Source of the DNA: Vesta saturnalis
Taxonomy: Eukaryota; Arthropoda; Insecta; Coleoptera; Lampyridae
Length of the DNA stretch: 64,000 nt
Direction of reading: 5' to 3'
NCBI GenBank assembly: GCA_036346205.1
Contig: JARFJB010001819.1
Span: 1,427,501-1,491,500, forward strand
Part shown: positions 34,441 through 46,268 of the stretch, one piece after another
How the letters are laid out: the number at the start of each line of letters is the position of its first letter
How positions within the stretch are numbered: position 1 is the stretch's first letter
Made by a program: the position numbers and the translations under genes
The notes under the pieces: generated by a model
Database searches by the model: none
The model's input: only the letters and a program-made list of their open reading frames with translations
What the model was told of the DNA's origin: nothing

Positions 34441-35127
34441 CCAATGACCACGGATGATAAATCTACAACTTCAAATAAGTTTGCCATTTTACTGACAATT
34501 TACACGTATTCTGTTCCATTTTATTTTGCATTAGAGCAGGCCATGGAAATCTAGCTAGAGTATGGTAGCACTGTCAAAAGAACAAAAAGTTACTACCGTA
34601 GCTTGACTTTTGAAAAATGTAGGTTATATTTTCAAAGTGAAACTAATGCAGCGTTGTAACATAGTGTTTCACGCTATTTAGACTTTGTTTGCACGAAAAT
34701 CGTTAAATCTCGAGTGACCTATTAAAAGAAGTCAATTTTAGTCTTTAGACCTTGAAAGCTTATTACCTACATAAAACGGAAATTGTACATTCATTACATT
34801 GGTCATAAATGATAACGTCGTGTCTTATCCAATACAAAATCTACGTAAAATGAAAACGAATTCCTTCTCATTTGTACACTCTTCCAAAACAAGAAAACAT
34901 GGGAGAAATTTCCAGGAAAGCCAAAGTGCAATTTCATAATATTCCATTTTGAAAACTTGCTTTTGTGATCAAATTTACCTACTGCATTTTCTCTCCTTTT
35001 TCTTCGGTATTAAACGTGACGTAGAAGTATGTTTATATTCAAACTTAGTTCTTCGGTCGCAATGCAATAGATAACATAGAAGTAAATAACCAGAATTGTA
35101 TCCATTTAAATCTGTACTGGCTAGTTT
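34441..35127. other. Non-coding DNA
   Basis: No recognised feature. Confidence 0.45.
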
Positions 35128-35256
35128 ACCTTTATGATTATGTTTTTCGTGGCTATAGCTCGCGTCGAGGGTGGTAGTCGATTCTATTAGATAGGGCTGA
35201 TCGTTTGCTGCCTGATATTTCACTATAACCAATAAACAAGAAAAGGCTAGATACAT
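35128..35256 (-). CDS. Candidate first exon of a secreted protein
   Basis: It starts MYLAFSCLLVIVKYQAANDQ, a plausible signal peptide. It ends at a good donor (AAAG|GTAAAC), although the frame stays open past it. No downstream exon was recognised, so the product is unknown. Confidence 0.25.
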
Positions 35257-35328
35257 ATATCATCCTATAACTTTTTATAAGCCTAAATATACACACTTAT
35301 GCTACATTACAAATTCTTTTTACATTAG

Positions 35329-35421
35329 GCAAAGAAAAATTTACGCAACTCGTCCTGGTACCGGGGATCCGAGGGCCGCTCACGTCGGACGACGGTCACT
35401 CCCACTACTTCCTTACGGTCG
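35329..35421 (+). CDS. Candidate conserved internal exon, GC-rich
   Basis: The 93 bp lie between AATTCTTTTTACATTAG and GTGAGTAAAT, both strong splice signals. The exon is symmetric (phase 1 to 1). Its best frame has FTQLVLVPGIRGPLTSDDGH followed by SHYFLTV, with GC-rich third positions, while the flanks are about 70% AT. All three frames are open, so frame choice rests on codon use. I do not recognise the family. It may belong to a long gene whose introns span much of this repeat-rich region. Confidence 0.45.
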
Positions 35422-35504
35422 GTGAGTAAATAAGATTAACGAAACAGTTATAATAAGGAATTTAAACTAGAACATAATTAACTCAACATACATGAATAAA
35501 CAAA

Positions 35505-35640
35505 GTCAGAAAATAATAAAATACGTATCTTTTTTGGGTTTGTTAATGGTGTATTTTAAATTATACAATCTAAACGTTTCGATAACACTTATAGTTATCT
35601 TCGTCAGTAGTAATATCAAAATTTTATTATGTGTGATAAC
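35505..35640 (-). mobile_element. Penelope pLTR fragment
   Basis: It matches the outer 120 bp of the PLE arms at 18178 and 44556 and carries one hammerhead-like core. Confidence 0.75.
35576..35607 (-). ncRNA. Hammerhead-ribozyme-like core, PLE fragment
   Basis: On the minus strand: CTGACGA, A, perfect stem GATAAC/GTTATC with a 7-nt loop, then GAAAC. Confidence 0.45.
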
Positions 35641-35699
35641 GGTGAATGTTTACATTTTCATAAAAGTCAGGAAATGTTTTGATTATTTACAGTTAAGGC

Positions 35700-37765
35700 C
35701 GGTGTGATAGCCATTTTATTTCTTGTTGAAATATTTTTAAAGATATAATAGAATCGGTCAATGTTACCTAGACTATCTAGGTCAGAATGAAAATCTATAT
35801 TTTAGAACTAGAATAACCGCTCGTCTTTCAACCTTTTAAACCTACTCTATTTAATAAAATTTCAACGCGATTTTCTGCATACTATATCTAACGAGATTTA
35901 TTTAACTAACAGGAGCGGTTTTAATTAGTGTTTTAAAACTAATTCAGGGAAATTAGAATGTGCTTTAGAAAGATTCTCGTAATTAGGTGAAATTATAATG
36001 AAAGGGGTTTAGTGTCCTTTCAGGTCTCTCTATTCTAATTTAAAAACAACCACCGACGGGATGGTGGACACAGATAGCTACTGAATTTACAGATTTAATT
36101 AGACAGGGGAAATTTGATGGTGGTTTTAACAGTATTGAATATTTTTGTGCGGGAACGAGCAGGTTGTTCACAAGGGGCAGGTATTGTTCGTAAATGACTT
36201 ATGGAGAAATGGTGGTGGTCAATTTTTTATCACAGCATCGTTAAACCTTCAAGAGCGACTCGTTTACTAGAATGTTCATCTTTTGTTACCAGCGAGCTGG
36301 ATAGACCCAACGTTTTACGTAGTCTGATATTAAAGAATGTTGCATGTCGTGCAATTTACGATGGATTCAGAACTCTGAAAAGGAGTAGATTTTTAGAAAC
36401 GGGTAATTACGTGAAGTGAGGGAAAATGTAATACTCACTTTGTTTACGTAATTACTGGATGGAATGAAACGTTTATGTCAAAAATAATTATCGGATTTTG
36501 GTCTAGTTTATCGCTTTCAATTCAACTCTACACTTTAGTAAGTTGCCGTGACGACAAGTGGGTGTAAGTTTGTGTGTAATGATGTAATTAGGAAGGATTA
36601 GTAGACCTGGGCTTGCGATTTCGAATCGACACTGTGTGACTGGAAGAATTCAGGCTGACGGCCTTTCTGTCCGGCTGTGTAAGTGGGAAACAACAACGGG
36701 AATTAAACTCCCGCAGTAACGTTCTCCACAGGTGTTTGAGTAGGTGTTGTAAATAAAAATTTACATGCAGGTGACGGCGAATTTAAACGACAGCAGGCCA
36801 GGGTCTATAGGAGGATTCGAGAAGAAATATGATGAGCAATTCGCTCTCGGTAGCACGTCTCGTGGTTTTATGGAAGTCTGCGGAAGGTGGGGACCACTCT
36901 GGTAGTGGCATTAGTTTAGAGATTGGTGGTCGCGTAAGTAGTGGGAATGGAGGGGACTTTAACGTAGAAAATGCCTACTATTTTCGAAACGACGTCGGAG
37001 GGGATAAAAATTATTTAAAATTCTGCAATTTTTAATAAAATTGACTAAGTAGCGAATAATTAATAAAAAAATAGGTGATGGGTTTCGGCTAGTTACAAGT
37101 GGTAGCTAAATGAAATTGAACACAAGATTGCTGCTTTCGTATCATGGACAAACAGATTTGGGTAAACTTCAAGCCATAATTTCTGAACCCTATCTTTCGA
37201 TGGAGGTTCAGAACTTATTTGTTTATTGTAAGAATTTTTACAAAAATTCCATGCCACTTTAATAGGGTTATATCGACAATGCTAAGGAGGCAATCGTAAA
37301 ACTTCATACCCATGCTTAATCAAAATGTTATCGACTACATAATTTTTCTCTCTGGACCTAAAAGGTTGAATTTAGTTCCACAGTTAGGTTTTTGTAATTT
37401 CACCTTCAATTTTAACCACGTGCGAAACCAACCACTCTTGCAGCTGATCTTTCTTACCAGAAAGTCAGAGTGGCTTGTCTGCACCGAGCAGGAATCAGCT
37501 GTTTGACCGTCCAATTTTTTGACCGGTCCCCATTCATAATTTTATAATCCCAATCCCAGTTCCCCAATCGCTTTTCAAAAACTCTAAATTATGCCTCGCG
37601 TGTAAAACAGTATACGTTTTACTTTCGACTATACTATTATAACAGATTTTACCTTCTTTTTTGATAATTCAACAAGAAGTCGAATTATCTAAAAAAAAAA
37701 GGAAGGGTGGAAAGCGAAAGAGAAAAATTATCGACTGGAGGTAAAATCTCGTGCGGTATACACTA
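35700..37765. other. DNA without a recognised gene
   Basis: The stretch 36000-37060 is less AT-rich than average and holds short open frames, none with a motif. It could be intronic or regulatory DNA of a neighbouring host gene. Confidence 0.4.
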
Positions 37766-38028
37766 CAAGCGCGGATCCAGGGAGGAGTCATGGGGGGTGA
37801 TGACCCTCCCCCAGATAGTGCTGTATTAAAAATACCTTACTATATTAAACAGTGTCAGTGATCCAGATAAGTGTTACAATAATTCTGGTAATATTTATTA
37901 ATAATTTTCAATTATAAAGCACATACGCATGCTTTTAATCGATTTCAAAATCGATTAATAGTTTTGAGTTTGCATATTTTTAAGTGATGACCCTTGACCC
38001 CCCAATTAAGTAGCTGTATCCGTCCTTG
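37766..38028. mobile_element. Short hAT-type MITE
   Basis: The ends CAAGCGCGGATCCAG and CAAGGACGGATACAG (inverted) resemble hAT tips of the GCGGATCC type. Inner inverted matches include GGGGTGATGACCC/GGGTCATCAC. A TSD is not convincing (ATACACTA versus TATTCACA). Confidence 0.45.
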
Positions 38029-38160
38029 TATTCACAAAGATAATTCCAAACGAAATTAAACTCTAAAACAAAATAAAATAAATACTACTGACTTAAAAAA
38101 CAATTATGGTACCGAATCGTAACAGTTATTTATTTTATTTTGCCACCATAATGTTCTTTA

Positions 38161-38182
38161 TACGCCCCCAAATGCGGGCGTA
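38161..38182. repeat. Hairpin near the 3' end of the Crypton-like gene
   Basis: Stem TACGCCC/GGGCGTA with an 8-nt loop. Similar GC-stemmed hairpins lie upstream of the same gene (39620-39719 and 39786-39816). Confidence 0.5.
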
Positions 38183-38333
38183 ATGTGGTCTTTATAGCAC
38201 GGAAATGTCATTGTTGCTAAGCAGCATGATTGACAGCAAACACATGACATTATATGTCACGTAAGTTGAAAGAATTATTGAAACAACAACCTTACTACAC
38301 AACCTTTATTAATAAAAATAATAGTAATGAAAC

Positions 38334-39416
38334 TTATTCTTTATAATAATTGAAAATACAGTTGGATGGATTTGAAATTGTAACTCCAGATGAGCCAACA
38401 CCAAAGCTGACAGTTCCTTCGCCGTTTTGTGGTACACTTATAGCTGCTGTACCAGTAATGTTCTGAGCAATTTTAATTTTATTTTGCAGAGAATTCTCTA
38501 CATATGATTCGGCTACTTTATCCGATCGCCATCCACCAAGCTGCTTCAGTGCCCTTGTATCACCGCCGCTTTCTGCAAAGATCGTCGCCGCACTCCTGCG
38601 AAAGCAGTGCCCTGTGCACTTATGGGCATCCGGTAGATTGAGGAACTCTGCTATTATCCTCGGCATTTTGCCTAAGGTGTTTTTCCCAACAGTCTGAGCA
38701 CTACATTTGCCATTATGATACGACAAAAACAAGCTGTCATTTTAGTATGTTCCGGTCGTAATGCTGCATATTTTCGGTACAAAGAGACGTAATCAACCAA
38801 TTCATCGCTTGGTACAATTGTAAATTGCCTCGAAGTATAAGTTTTGGTTTTTTGGATCTTCACTAATAGCACTGATCCCTCAGTTGTTACGTCCTGTACA
38901 GCCAAATCGTGCAGTTCTTCGCGACGACATGCACCAAAAATACCAAAGGCTGTGACAACCTATAAAACACAATAATTTTTATAATGAGAATTGGAAAAAA
39001 AACTAAAATCGTTATACCTTAACTAACAAGTACGTATGATCAGGTGCCTTCAACATGAATTCTTCAATTTGATGCCCTTGCAATACATAGGACTTTTCAG
39101 CTTGATCACCTACAGAATTATTCTTCATGAATTCTGTGAGCATGGAAAAACGAGATATATCAACATCAAAAATAGATATTTATTGAATAGAGATAATTGA
39201 CTAATGTATATATACAATCCCTTACCATTTGAGACAAGTATGCCATCACAACTTTTTCATCACATTTTGTGGACACATTTTTTTGTGCTCCGCGCAAAAC
39301 TTTTCGTACTCTTTTATGTATAAATATTTCGATTTACTTGGAATTATTTTTGCCTGGGCGGCCTCACACTCATCTAAAATTTCTTGTGAATAAGTTTTTG
39401 CGTTTTCACCTTCCAT
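38334..39416 (-). pseudogene. Crypton-like tyrosine recombinase, three exons, frameshifted
   Basis: Exon 1 is 39416-39226 (starts MEGENAKTYSQEILDE). Exon 2 is roughly 39165-39019 and exon 3 is 38959-38334, with GT-AG ends. Exon 3 carries the catalytic residues of the tyrosine-recombinase fold: R in ACRREEL, HxxR in TGHCFRRSAATIF and the likely nucleophile Y in VAESYVENS after GGW. Exon 1 shifts frame near 39260 and exon 3 shifts within a T run near 38735. Such genes in insects belong to Crypton-like elements or to proteins domesticated from them. The hairpins on both sides suggest a still-recognisable element. The product is a DNA-breaking-rejoining enzyme; its targets are unknown. Confidence 0.75.
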
Positions 39417-39619
39417 TTTAGAATGCAAATTATTTACAAACAAACAGTACCTTAGCAACAATTTAGCAATATCACAGTATCTTAGTAACAACAAATTAGC
39501 CTACTGTCGACTTTATTTCACTGCATTTGCATTTAAAAACTTGCCGAAAATACTGAATCTTTTTAATATTTTGTTCCAGTTTCATGGTGAAAAATAAAAT
39601 AAAACATTGTATGTACCAC

Positions 39620-39719
39620 GGGCATAATTGTAGATTATGGCTCTCAGGAATATAAAAGCCCTCCGTTTCGCGTCGGGCTTTTAACATTCCCTCGAGCCAT
39701 AATCTTCTGATTATGCCCT
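39620..39719. repeat. Perfect-looking hairpin, about 45 bp arms
   Basis: The arms GGGCATAATTGTAGATTATG and onward face GATTATGCCC; the loop is about 13 nt around CCGTTTCGCG. It sits about 200 bp before the Crypton-like start codon. Confidence 0.7.
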
Positions 39720-39785
39720 TAATACATAAATATCTATTACAGTTGAGTGCGTTAATAGTGAATTTTACAATGCCACAGCTTCTTT

Positions 39786-39816
39786 TGAGAAACTCGCCCT
39801 GCGGGCTCGTTTCTCA
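39786..39816. repeat. Second upstream hairpin
   Basis: TGAGAAACTCGCCC faces GGGCTCGTTTCTCA with a 3-nt loop, a 14 bp stem with one mismatch. Confidence 0.65.
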
Positions 39817-39849
39817 CTAGTTCGAGCACTGTATCTTTAACGCACGGGA

Positions 39850-41466
39850 CTTGTATTAAATTTTTTGCCGACAACAAATCCGAAAATGAAACATAAATAT
39901 ATTAAAAGCGTCTATTTAATTGCGTTAACATCATACTTTCATAGTTGGCTTAGCTGACTGTGTTTTGACATCTTTCAATCCTGTTTCGTTGACAGTGAAA
40001 ACTCAAATTAATCAAACAAAGATATTATTGTACAGATTATAAAATTAGTAAAATACAATATCTGACAGCGACAGTTTAGAATTGACACCACCGAATATAA
40101 AAGAGCTGCAGAAAATGTGACTTCGGAACTGCCCCCTCAAATCATCACTGTTTAAGTTATCGGGAGACCACCATCTCTCCTTACAATTTTAACTAAAAAT
40201 GTAAAAATAACGTTGTTTTGGACAATTATTTCATCAGAAAAGGTGTAAAGTAAAGTTTCCTTAAACATATTTTATTATTTTATACTTCATGTATTTTTTC
40301 TATGTTTGTGAAAGCTTACAGTTTACTGACCATTTTTCCGCACTGTAACGGTGTTTTTACAATAATGTGCGTAAAAATGAAGTTACACTTGACTTTCACA
40401 AAATTGTAACGTCAATTTTGCGTTTCAGGAGGCCAAAAAAACCATTTAGATACACAGTTATTAAATATACAATTATTGAAAACATTTTCTCCAGTTGAAC
40501 TATTTTGTGTGGAATTTTGGTACTTGAACTGCTGATTTCAAAAGGTAAACGAAAAAAACTATCGCTCTAATTCTTTCTTCCTTCCTCGTGTGGAATTATC
40601 ACTTTTAACTTAGGATGGATTACTTTTGATGTCAGAATCGTGCACACAACGGATATTAGAAAAACTTAATTTACAACGTGGTGTTTCATGTCACATAAAA
40701 TTTACAATGACGTCGCATTTCTCAAAATGGAAGCAAATTGCAAAAATTTTTATTAAGTAAGTACTGTTTGTGTGTCTTCGTTCTGTAATAGGGCATTAAT
40801 GCAGACCGCAAATGAGTTCATAAACTATGTGTTTTCCGGCCTAGGCTGGCAAAAGTAATACTACAGTACAGTTGGTATTCGTTATACTGAAAACATAGAA
40901 AATTCGACATAATCGACATTTGATATAACACAAATCCTAACCGCGTTACCGTGTACGTGTACGCATACGTTATTAGGTCCGTATTAGTTCCTTATAAATT
41001 GCAAATTACATCTATAAATTATTATAGAGTCAACAAATCGGTAAAGTACCTACAAAATTCGAGTAATGAATAATTTCTCAATTGTATTGTTTAAGTTATA
41101 TTGGTTACTGTCAGTTGTCAGTATTGCCACCTTAATTTCAAAAGGTATGAAATTTTAAAAAGTATAACAATTTTGTTTATTAATTTTAATATTAACGTCG
41201 GTACACAAAATCTTGTGTATCACTCTGCCATAAAATGGTATGCGAGTACTCATAAATTTGCTGCAAAGTTTACCCGTACTCGCAAACACCCTTTTTCTGG
41301 CCTTATACAAATAACTATTTAATGACATATTCCCTTGGGTTTTTTAATCTTTTTAACAAATTGTACTTATAGTTTAGCTGAATGCAGCCAGTTAAATCCT
41401 CATGAGGTACAACCACTACATAGCCAACCTAAAAAACATAAATTTTAAATCCCTAATTTTGTAAAC
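39850..41466. other. Intergenic DNA and promoter side of the ZAD gene
   Basis: No gene or clear repeat. The ZAD promoter must lie here, but no TATA box stands out. Confidence 0.45.
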
Positions 41467-42719
41467 ATGGCGCAGTGCAACAATATTAGAAATTCTCAAA
41501 CACAAAGTGATTTATTTAATTACTATTTAACAATGAATATAAACAATATATGTAGGATATGCTTAGAGAAAGGCCCAAAACTTATGCCAATTTTTGATCC
41601 AATCAAACCCCCACATTTCTCTATATTAATTATGGCTTGTGCCTCTGTACAGGTAATTTTAAGTATTATTAAACATTGTTAATATTACAAAAATTATAGG
41701 TATCAGAAGGTGACGGTTTACCGCCTTACATTTGTCAAAAATGTATATCAAAACTAAATGTAGCATTTCAATTTAAATCACAATGTGAAAGTTCAGATGC
41801 AAAGTTAAAACAATGTTTTGAAAATCTTCACCATTTACCAACAGCTCCAGATTTATCAAGTTTTATAGAAATAAAAAAAGATATTCCAGATGATATAAGA
41901 TATGATGGTCCTCTCACAGATAATTCAACACTGCATAATAATACACATATATTAAACAATCATCTTGAAAATGTTAATGTTGTGCATGAAATAAATGTTA
42001 GTATAAATCACGGATCTGAAACTCAATTGCAAAATTTAGAAAGTGTTCAATTAGTTACATCTACCTCATTATCAGATATAGAGAGAAACGAGCTAGAGTC
42101 ACTTAAAATAGAATATTCGGATATCAAAACTTCGGATATTCCTTTAAAAGTTGAAGAATTATCACTTGATATACCACAACCTATTCCAAATTCAAAATTA
42201 AAAAAACAAATGAAACCACATCAGTGTGATACATGTGGAAAAATATTTCGAACTAAACCAGGATTAATTCATCACATTCGTATTCATACAGGTGAAAGAC
42301 CATATGTGTGTCATTTGTGTGATAAACGTTTTATAAATGGAGGTCATTTACACACGCATATGCGAACACATACAGGAGAGAAGAATCACATATGTGCTGC
42401 TTGCAATAAAGCATTTGCAACTGCACAGCAACTTACCAAACACACAATAGCTATTCATACATCAGAACGGCCATATGGTTGTACATATTGTCCAAAAAGA
42501 TTCGCTAGTTCCAGTAATCTAAATACACATGTACGAATTCATACAGGAGAAAAAAATTATCATTGTGATCAGTGCACAAAAGCTTTCTCAACAAAAGGAC
42601 AGTTATATCAACATATGTTAGTTCATACAGGAGAAAAGGCATTTTTATGTGAATTTTGTAATAAAAGGTTTTCACAAAAAGCTCATTTAATTAGACACTT
42701 AAAAATGCATAAAAATTGA
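41467..42719 (+). CDS. ZAD and C2H2 zinc-finger transcription factor
   Basis: Two exons, 41467-41652 and 41700-42719, with a 47 bp phase-0 intron, encode 401 residues with no breaks. The ZAD covers about residues 25-95: CRIC in exon 1 pairs with CQKC in exon 2 to form the zinc-binding four-cysteine set, and the intron lies inside the domain. An acidic, Ser/Asn-rich linker follows. Six C2H2 fingers then cover about residues 240-400, joined mostly by TGE(R/K)-type linkers. Finger 3 has H-x4-H instead of H-x3-H. The ATG sits in a good context (AAACATGG); a second ATG at 41533 is also possible. ZAD proteins dimerise through the ZAD and bind DNA as insect regulators or architectural factors. This is the best-preserved host gene in the window. 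Confidence 0.92.
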
Positions 42720-43694
42720 AGCACTGATTTTATAGTGTAAGATTTCCTTTGATATGGTATTGGTAACCATAAAAGAACTTGGAGATTTTATTTCATTTTT
42801 GAAAGAATAGTAAGGGAGACTTCTTTTATGGTTGCAATGGTAATAACAATAACCATAAGTATGATGAATAAGTATTATGGACCAATTTAAAACACCAGCT
42901 TAAAAATGTTGGTCTTTAAGCTGTAGGTTTTGTAGACGGTTCAAGATTTAGAACATAAGTCGTCAGCACATCACTTTTGTTAAAAGATCACCACTCATTG
43001 TATATATTTATTTATTTATCGATTCATAAAAATATATTATAAAAACAATTCTGCTGTATTACTTTAGTGCACATAATTAAACTTAAGTTTGTTCGCAGTA
43101 AGTTTGTTACAACTTAAATCAAATATGTTAACATATTGGTGGTTGTTACCACGTAATTTTTATTTTCAAGTCCTCTGTGGTGGAGATCACTTAACACATT
43201 AATTGATTAATGCTTTCAGTAAATCCTAAATTGTGTGTAAAAAGTATTGAAATTATGAAATTACTCCCAGGAATTGCATTTGTTCATTATAATTTGTGTT
43301 GTATGTTCTATCAATGCTTCGAAGATCTGAAGTATGTGAGACATTAATGCCGTTACAAATTAAATCAGTTAATTTCATTTTAAATAGTAATGTAAGGCTC
43401 TACTCTTCCATTTATGTTTAGTTTATGGATTATTGACACTTACATACATACTAAACGGATGGAAAGTAGATGAATAAATGTACGTTTAAAATCAGAAGCT
43501 AGGCAATTCGTAACATCTGGATGTTGTCGACGTCATGTTAAAAAAATTAAGAGTATTAATATTACATATTACAATATACGCGAAGTATAAGTATTGTTTT
43601 CATTAACAAATCGGGTTTTGGATGACAACGTGATTCAACCATTTCTTAAAAATGTCGATTTTACACAATGTTTAAAATCAGTTGATAAACAAAC
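42720..43694 (+). other. 3' flank of the ZAD gene
   Basis: AT-rich; an AATAAA occurs near 43472. No other feature is supported. Confidence 0.45.
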
Positions 43695-43707
43695 ATTCTT
43701 TATAAAA

Positions 43708-44015
43708 AATTATTATTAATTTTATTAAATACATAAATAAAAAGTTTACCTCGAGTAGGATTCGAACCTACGACCTGTACTTTGCTAGAGTACCGCGCTA
43801 ACCAACTGCGCCACCAAGGTTCAAGCCCCAATCGATGTAAATTTTGTCTTGATGTATGTAGAACTGATGTAAATTCTAAATATAATGAGAATACAGTCAA
43901 ATTACTTTTATTAATGGAGGTAAACTTTTTATTTATGTATTTAATAAAATTAATAATAATTTTTAATTACATATTTACCTTTGAACTTATTCGTTCATAA
44001 CAAAAACTTATAATA
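43708..44015 (-). mobile_element. tRNA-bearing retroposon, copy B (best preserved), 13 bp TSD
   Basis: The 308 bp element is flanked by ATTCTTTATAAAA on both sides (43695-43707 and 44016-44028). In its sense direction (minus) the order is: a leader beginning ATTATAAGTTTTTGTTATGA, one arm of a 47 bp perfect inverted repeat (43964-43918), the body, a complete 73-nt tRNA (43820-43748), and the other arm (to 43705), which begins with a T5 run. The arms overlap the first TSD by three bases because the element starts in As. Confidence 0.85.
43748..43820 (-). tRNA. tRNA-like gene in a retroposon; anticodon reads AGC
   Basis: All parts add to 73 nt. The acceptor stem is ACCUUGG/UCGAGGU (seven pairs, two of them G-U). 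The D stem is GCGC/GCGC with GG in the loop. The anticodon stem is GUACU/AGUAC with loop CUAGCAA (U33, anticodon AGC). The T stem is GUAGG/CCUAC with loop UUCGAAU. A TTTTT terminator lies four bases after the acceptor. The G3-U70 pair that marks tRNA-Ala is absent, so despite the AGC anticodon this is unlikely to be an ordinary alanine tRNA. Only transcription and charging tests could show function. Confidence 0.7.
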
Positions 44016-44028
44016 ATTCTTTATAAAA

Positions 44029-44365
44029 GCCGCTAAAGTACCTACATTCTGTGAATTTCACAAAAACTATCCACTTTAGAACAAAAAATGTACAGACCTT
44101 TTTTTAAATAATTCAGTTTTAAATAGGTTTTTACATACAAGATTTTTATAACAAAATAATTTCCGCCTGACATTTGTAAAAAAAATTACGTACTTATAAC
44201 TATGGTTACAGTGTAAATATAAATAACATACTGTAACATGTTTAAATTCCTCCCAAATTTGTTATAGAGTACTTTATACTCACTTTTAAAGACAATAAAA
44301 GTGAAAAATGTCCATAATTAATTTGAAAACGCGCGTCGGTTACAAAAAATGTCAGAAATAGACGC

Positions 44366-44372
<7 letters not shown>
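44029..44372. other. AT-rich DNA
   Basis: No feature recognised. Confidence 0.45.

Positions 44373-44433
<61 letters not shown>
44373..44433. repeat. (TA)n microsatellite next to a mariner end
   Basis: About 30 units just left of the second mariner. Confidence 0.95.
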
Positions 44434-44439
<6 letters not shown>

Positions 44440-44650
44440 GCACACAGTGAGAACATATAGTCCGTCGCTCCTATACCGTTCGGTATATTGCGATGAAATT
44501 TGGAACAGTATTGTATGAGACAATGGTCTATTTTTTAAAAATGACAGCTTGGCATATGAAAATGTAAACTTTCACCATTAACACTCATAATAAAATACTT
44601 ATCTTTTTTGGGATTTTTTAATGGTGTACTTTAAATTATACAATCTAAAC

Positions 44651-44682
44651 GTTTCGATAACACTTACAGTTATCTTCGTCAG
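44651..44682 (-). ncRNA. Hammerhead-ribozyme-like core, PLE dimer (left arm)
   Basis: CTGACGA, A, stem GATAAC/GTTATC with a 7-nt loop, GAAAC, on the same strand as the left-half gene and downstream of it. Confidence 0.5.
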
Positions 44683-45252
44683 TAGTAATGTTTGTTAAAA
44701 ATTGTTAAAGATGTAGTAAACAATTTTGTCAAATTTGAAAAATTAAAACATAAACATAAGCCTGCTATTAGTATAACAGTTTGGGAAACATAAAGCCAAC
44801 TATAAAATTTTTTTAGTAAAGAATAACTAGGTCATAAAATTAAATATTATTAAACTGCCTCAAAGATGACAAACCAGAACACTCTCTACGACGAAAGCTA
44901 ACAATGTAATTTGCCAGCCAAAAAACACATTTAACAAAATTTAATCGAGTTATGATGTAAGTGTAAAGTTGTGAATAACTTCAATTTTAAAATGATAGAA
45001 GCATTCACAAATCCAAACATTACATCAAATAAAATAACCCAGTTAAATCTAACAAAGAGATATCTATATCAATAATTGGAAGTGTTATTAACAATGAAAA
45101 GCACAATGCAGAACGTTCTTTGTAACTGTGTACTTATGTTAAATTATAGTGCTGTGGTAATTTAACATATAATTGGTAAAGCATTTGCTTCAAGGTCTAG
45201 GAAAAACACAGCAAAAAACCTAGACATACCAAAAGTTGAAAATAAATTAAAA

Positions 45253-45465
45253 TCAAGGCGTATCATTATGCTTTTGTTTAATTATAAGATGCCAAAACCT
45301 ATTTAAACGGAGATTTTCTTCTTGTCTATTAAAATTATTCGGGTGTTTATATATTTCAATAGCTTCACGTTGCAAACGAACATAATAATGGGTTTGTCTT
45401 GACAATATTTCCATATTGTCAAATTGAATGTCATGATTTAGATTATTCAGGGCATGGATATTCAC
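45253..45465 (-). pseudogene. Penelope C-terminal fragment
   Basis: It encodes HALNNLNHDIQFDNMEIL and then REAIEIYKHPNNFNRQEENL, the region after the GIY-YIG core that closes PLE proteins. The end (RFWHLIIKQKHNDTP) looks native. Confidence 0.75.
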
Positions 45466-45872
45466 TTACAGATATTAATAATGTTACTACACCTTCTAGG
45501 CGTAACCTTAAAGAAAAACCAGTTCTTAATGTTGGTACTGCTTTTCTTCCTTTTATAGCCAATGTTACAAATAGAACTGAAAAAATCCTAATCAAATATG
45601 GCATTAGGACTATTTTTAAACCTACAAGAAAAATTAAAGAACATTTAAGATCACCTAAAGATGTGTCAAACCCTTTATCATCTTCCGGAGTGTATAAGTT
45701 ATCTTGTTCATGTGGAAAAGTATACATCGGGACCACAAAACGTAGCTTTGATACAAGACGCAAAGAACATATGAGATTTTGTAGCTTGGGTCAACCAGAG
45801 AGGTCTGCTGTGGCTGACCATGCCCTGAATAATCTAAATCATGACATTCAATTTGACAATATTCATTGTTAA
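45455..45872 (+). pseudogene. Penelope linker and GIY-YIG endonuclease fragment
   Basis: It reads KYGIRTIFKPTRKIKEHL, then GVYKLSCSCGKVYIG, the GIY-YIG signature (here GVY and VYIG), and TKRSFDTRRKEHM with the catalytic Arg region. After HALNNLNHDIQFDN it leaves the gene and runs into the arm. The RT part is absent. Confidence 0.8.
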
Positions 45873-46268
45873 TAACACTTCCAATTATTGATATAGATAT
45901 CTCTTTGTTAGATTTAGCTGGGTTATTTTATTTGATGTAATGTTTGGATTTGTAAATGCTTCTATCATTTTAAAATTGAAGTTATTCACAACTTTACACT
46001 TACATCATAACTCGATTAAATTTTGTTAAATGTGTTTTTGGCTGGCAAATTACATTGTTAGCTTTCGTCGTAGAGAGTTTGTCATCTTTGAGGCAGTTTA
46101 ATAATATTTAATTTTATGACCTAGTTATTCTTTACTAAAAAAATTTTATAGTTGGCTTTATGTTTCCCAAACTGTTATACTAATAGCAGGCTTATGTTTA
46201 TGTTTTAATTTTTCAAATTTGACAAAATTGTTTACTACATCTTTAACAATTTTTAACAAACATTACTA

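Noticed and set aside
35349..35375. GGTACC followed by GGGGATCC, resembling a cloning polylinker
   Set aside because: The match to the common polylinker is short and lacks one base, and no further vector sequence follows. It fits better inside a GC-rich exon.
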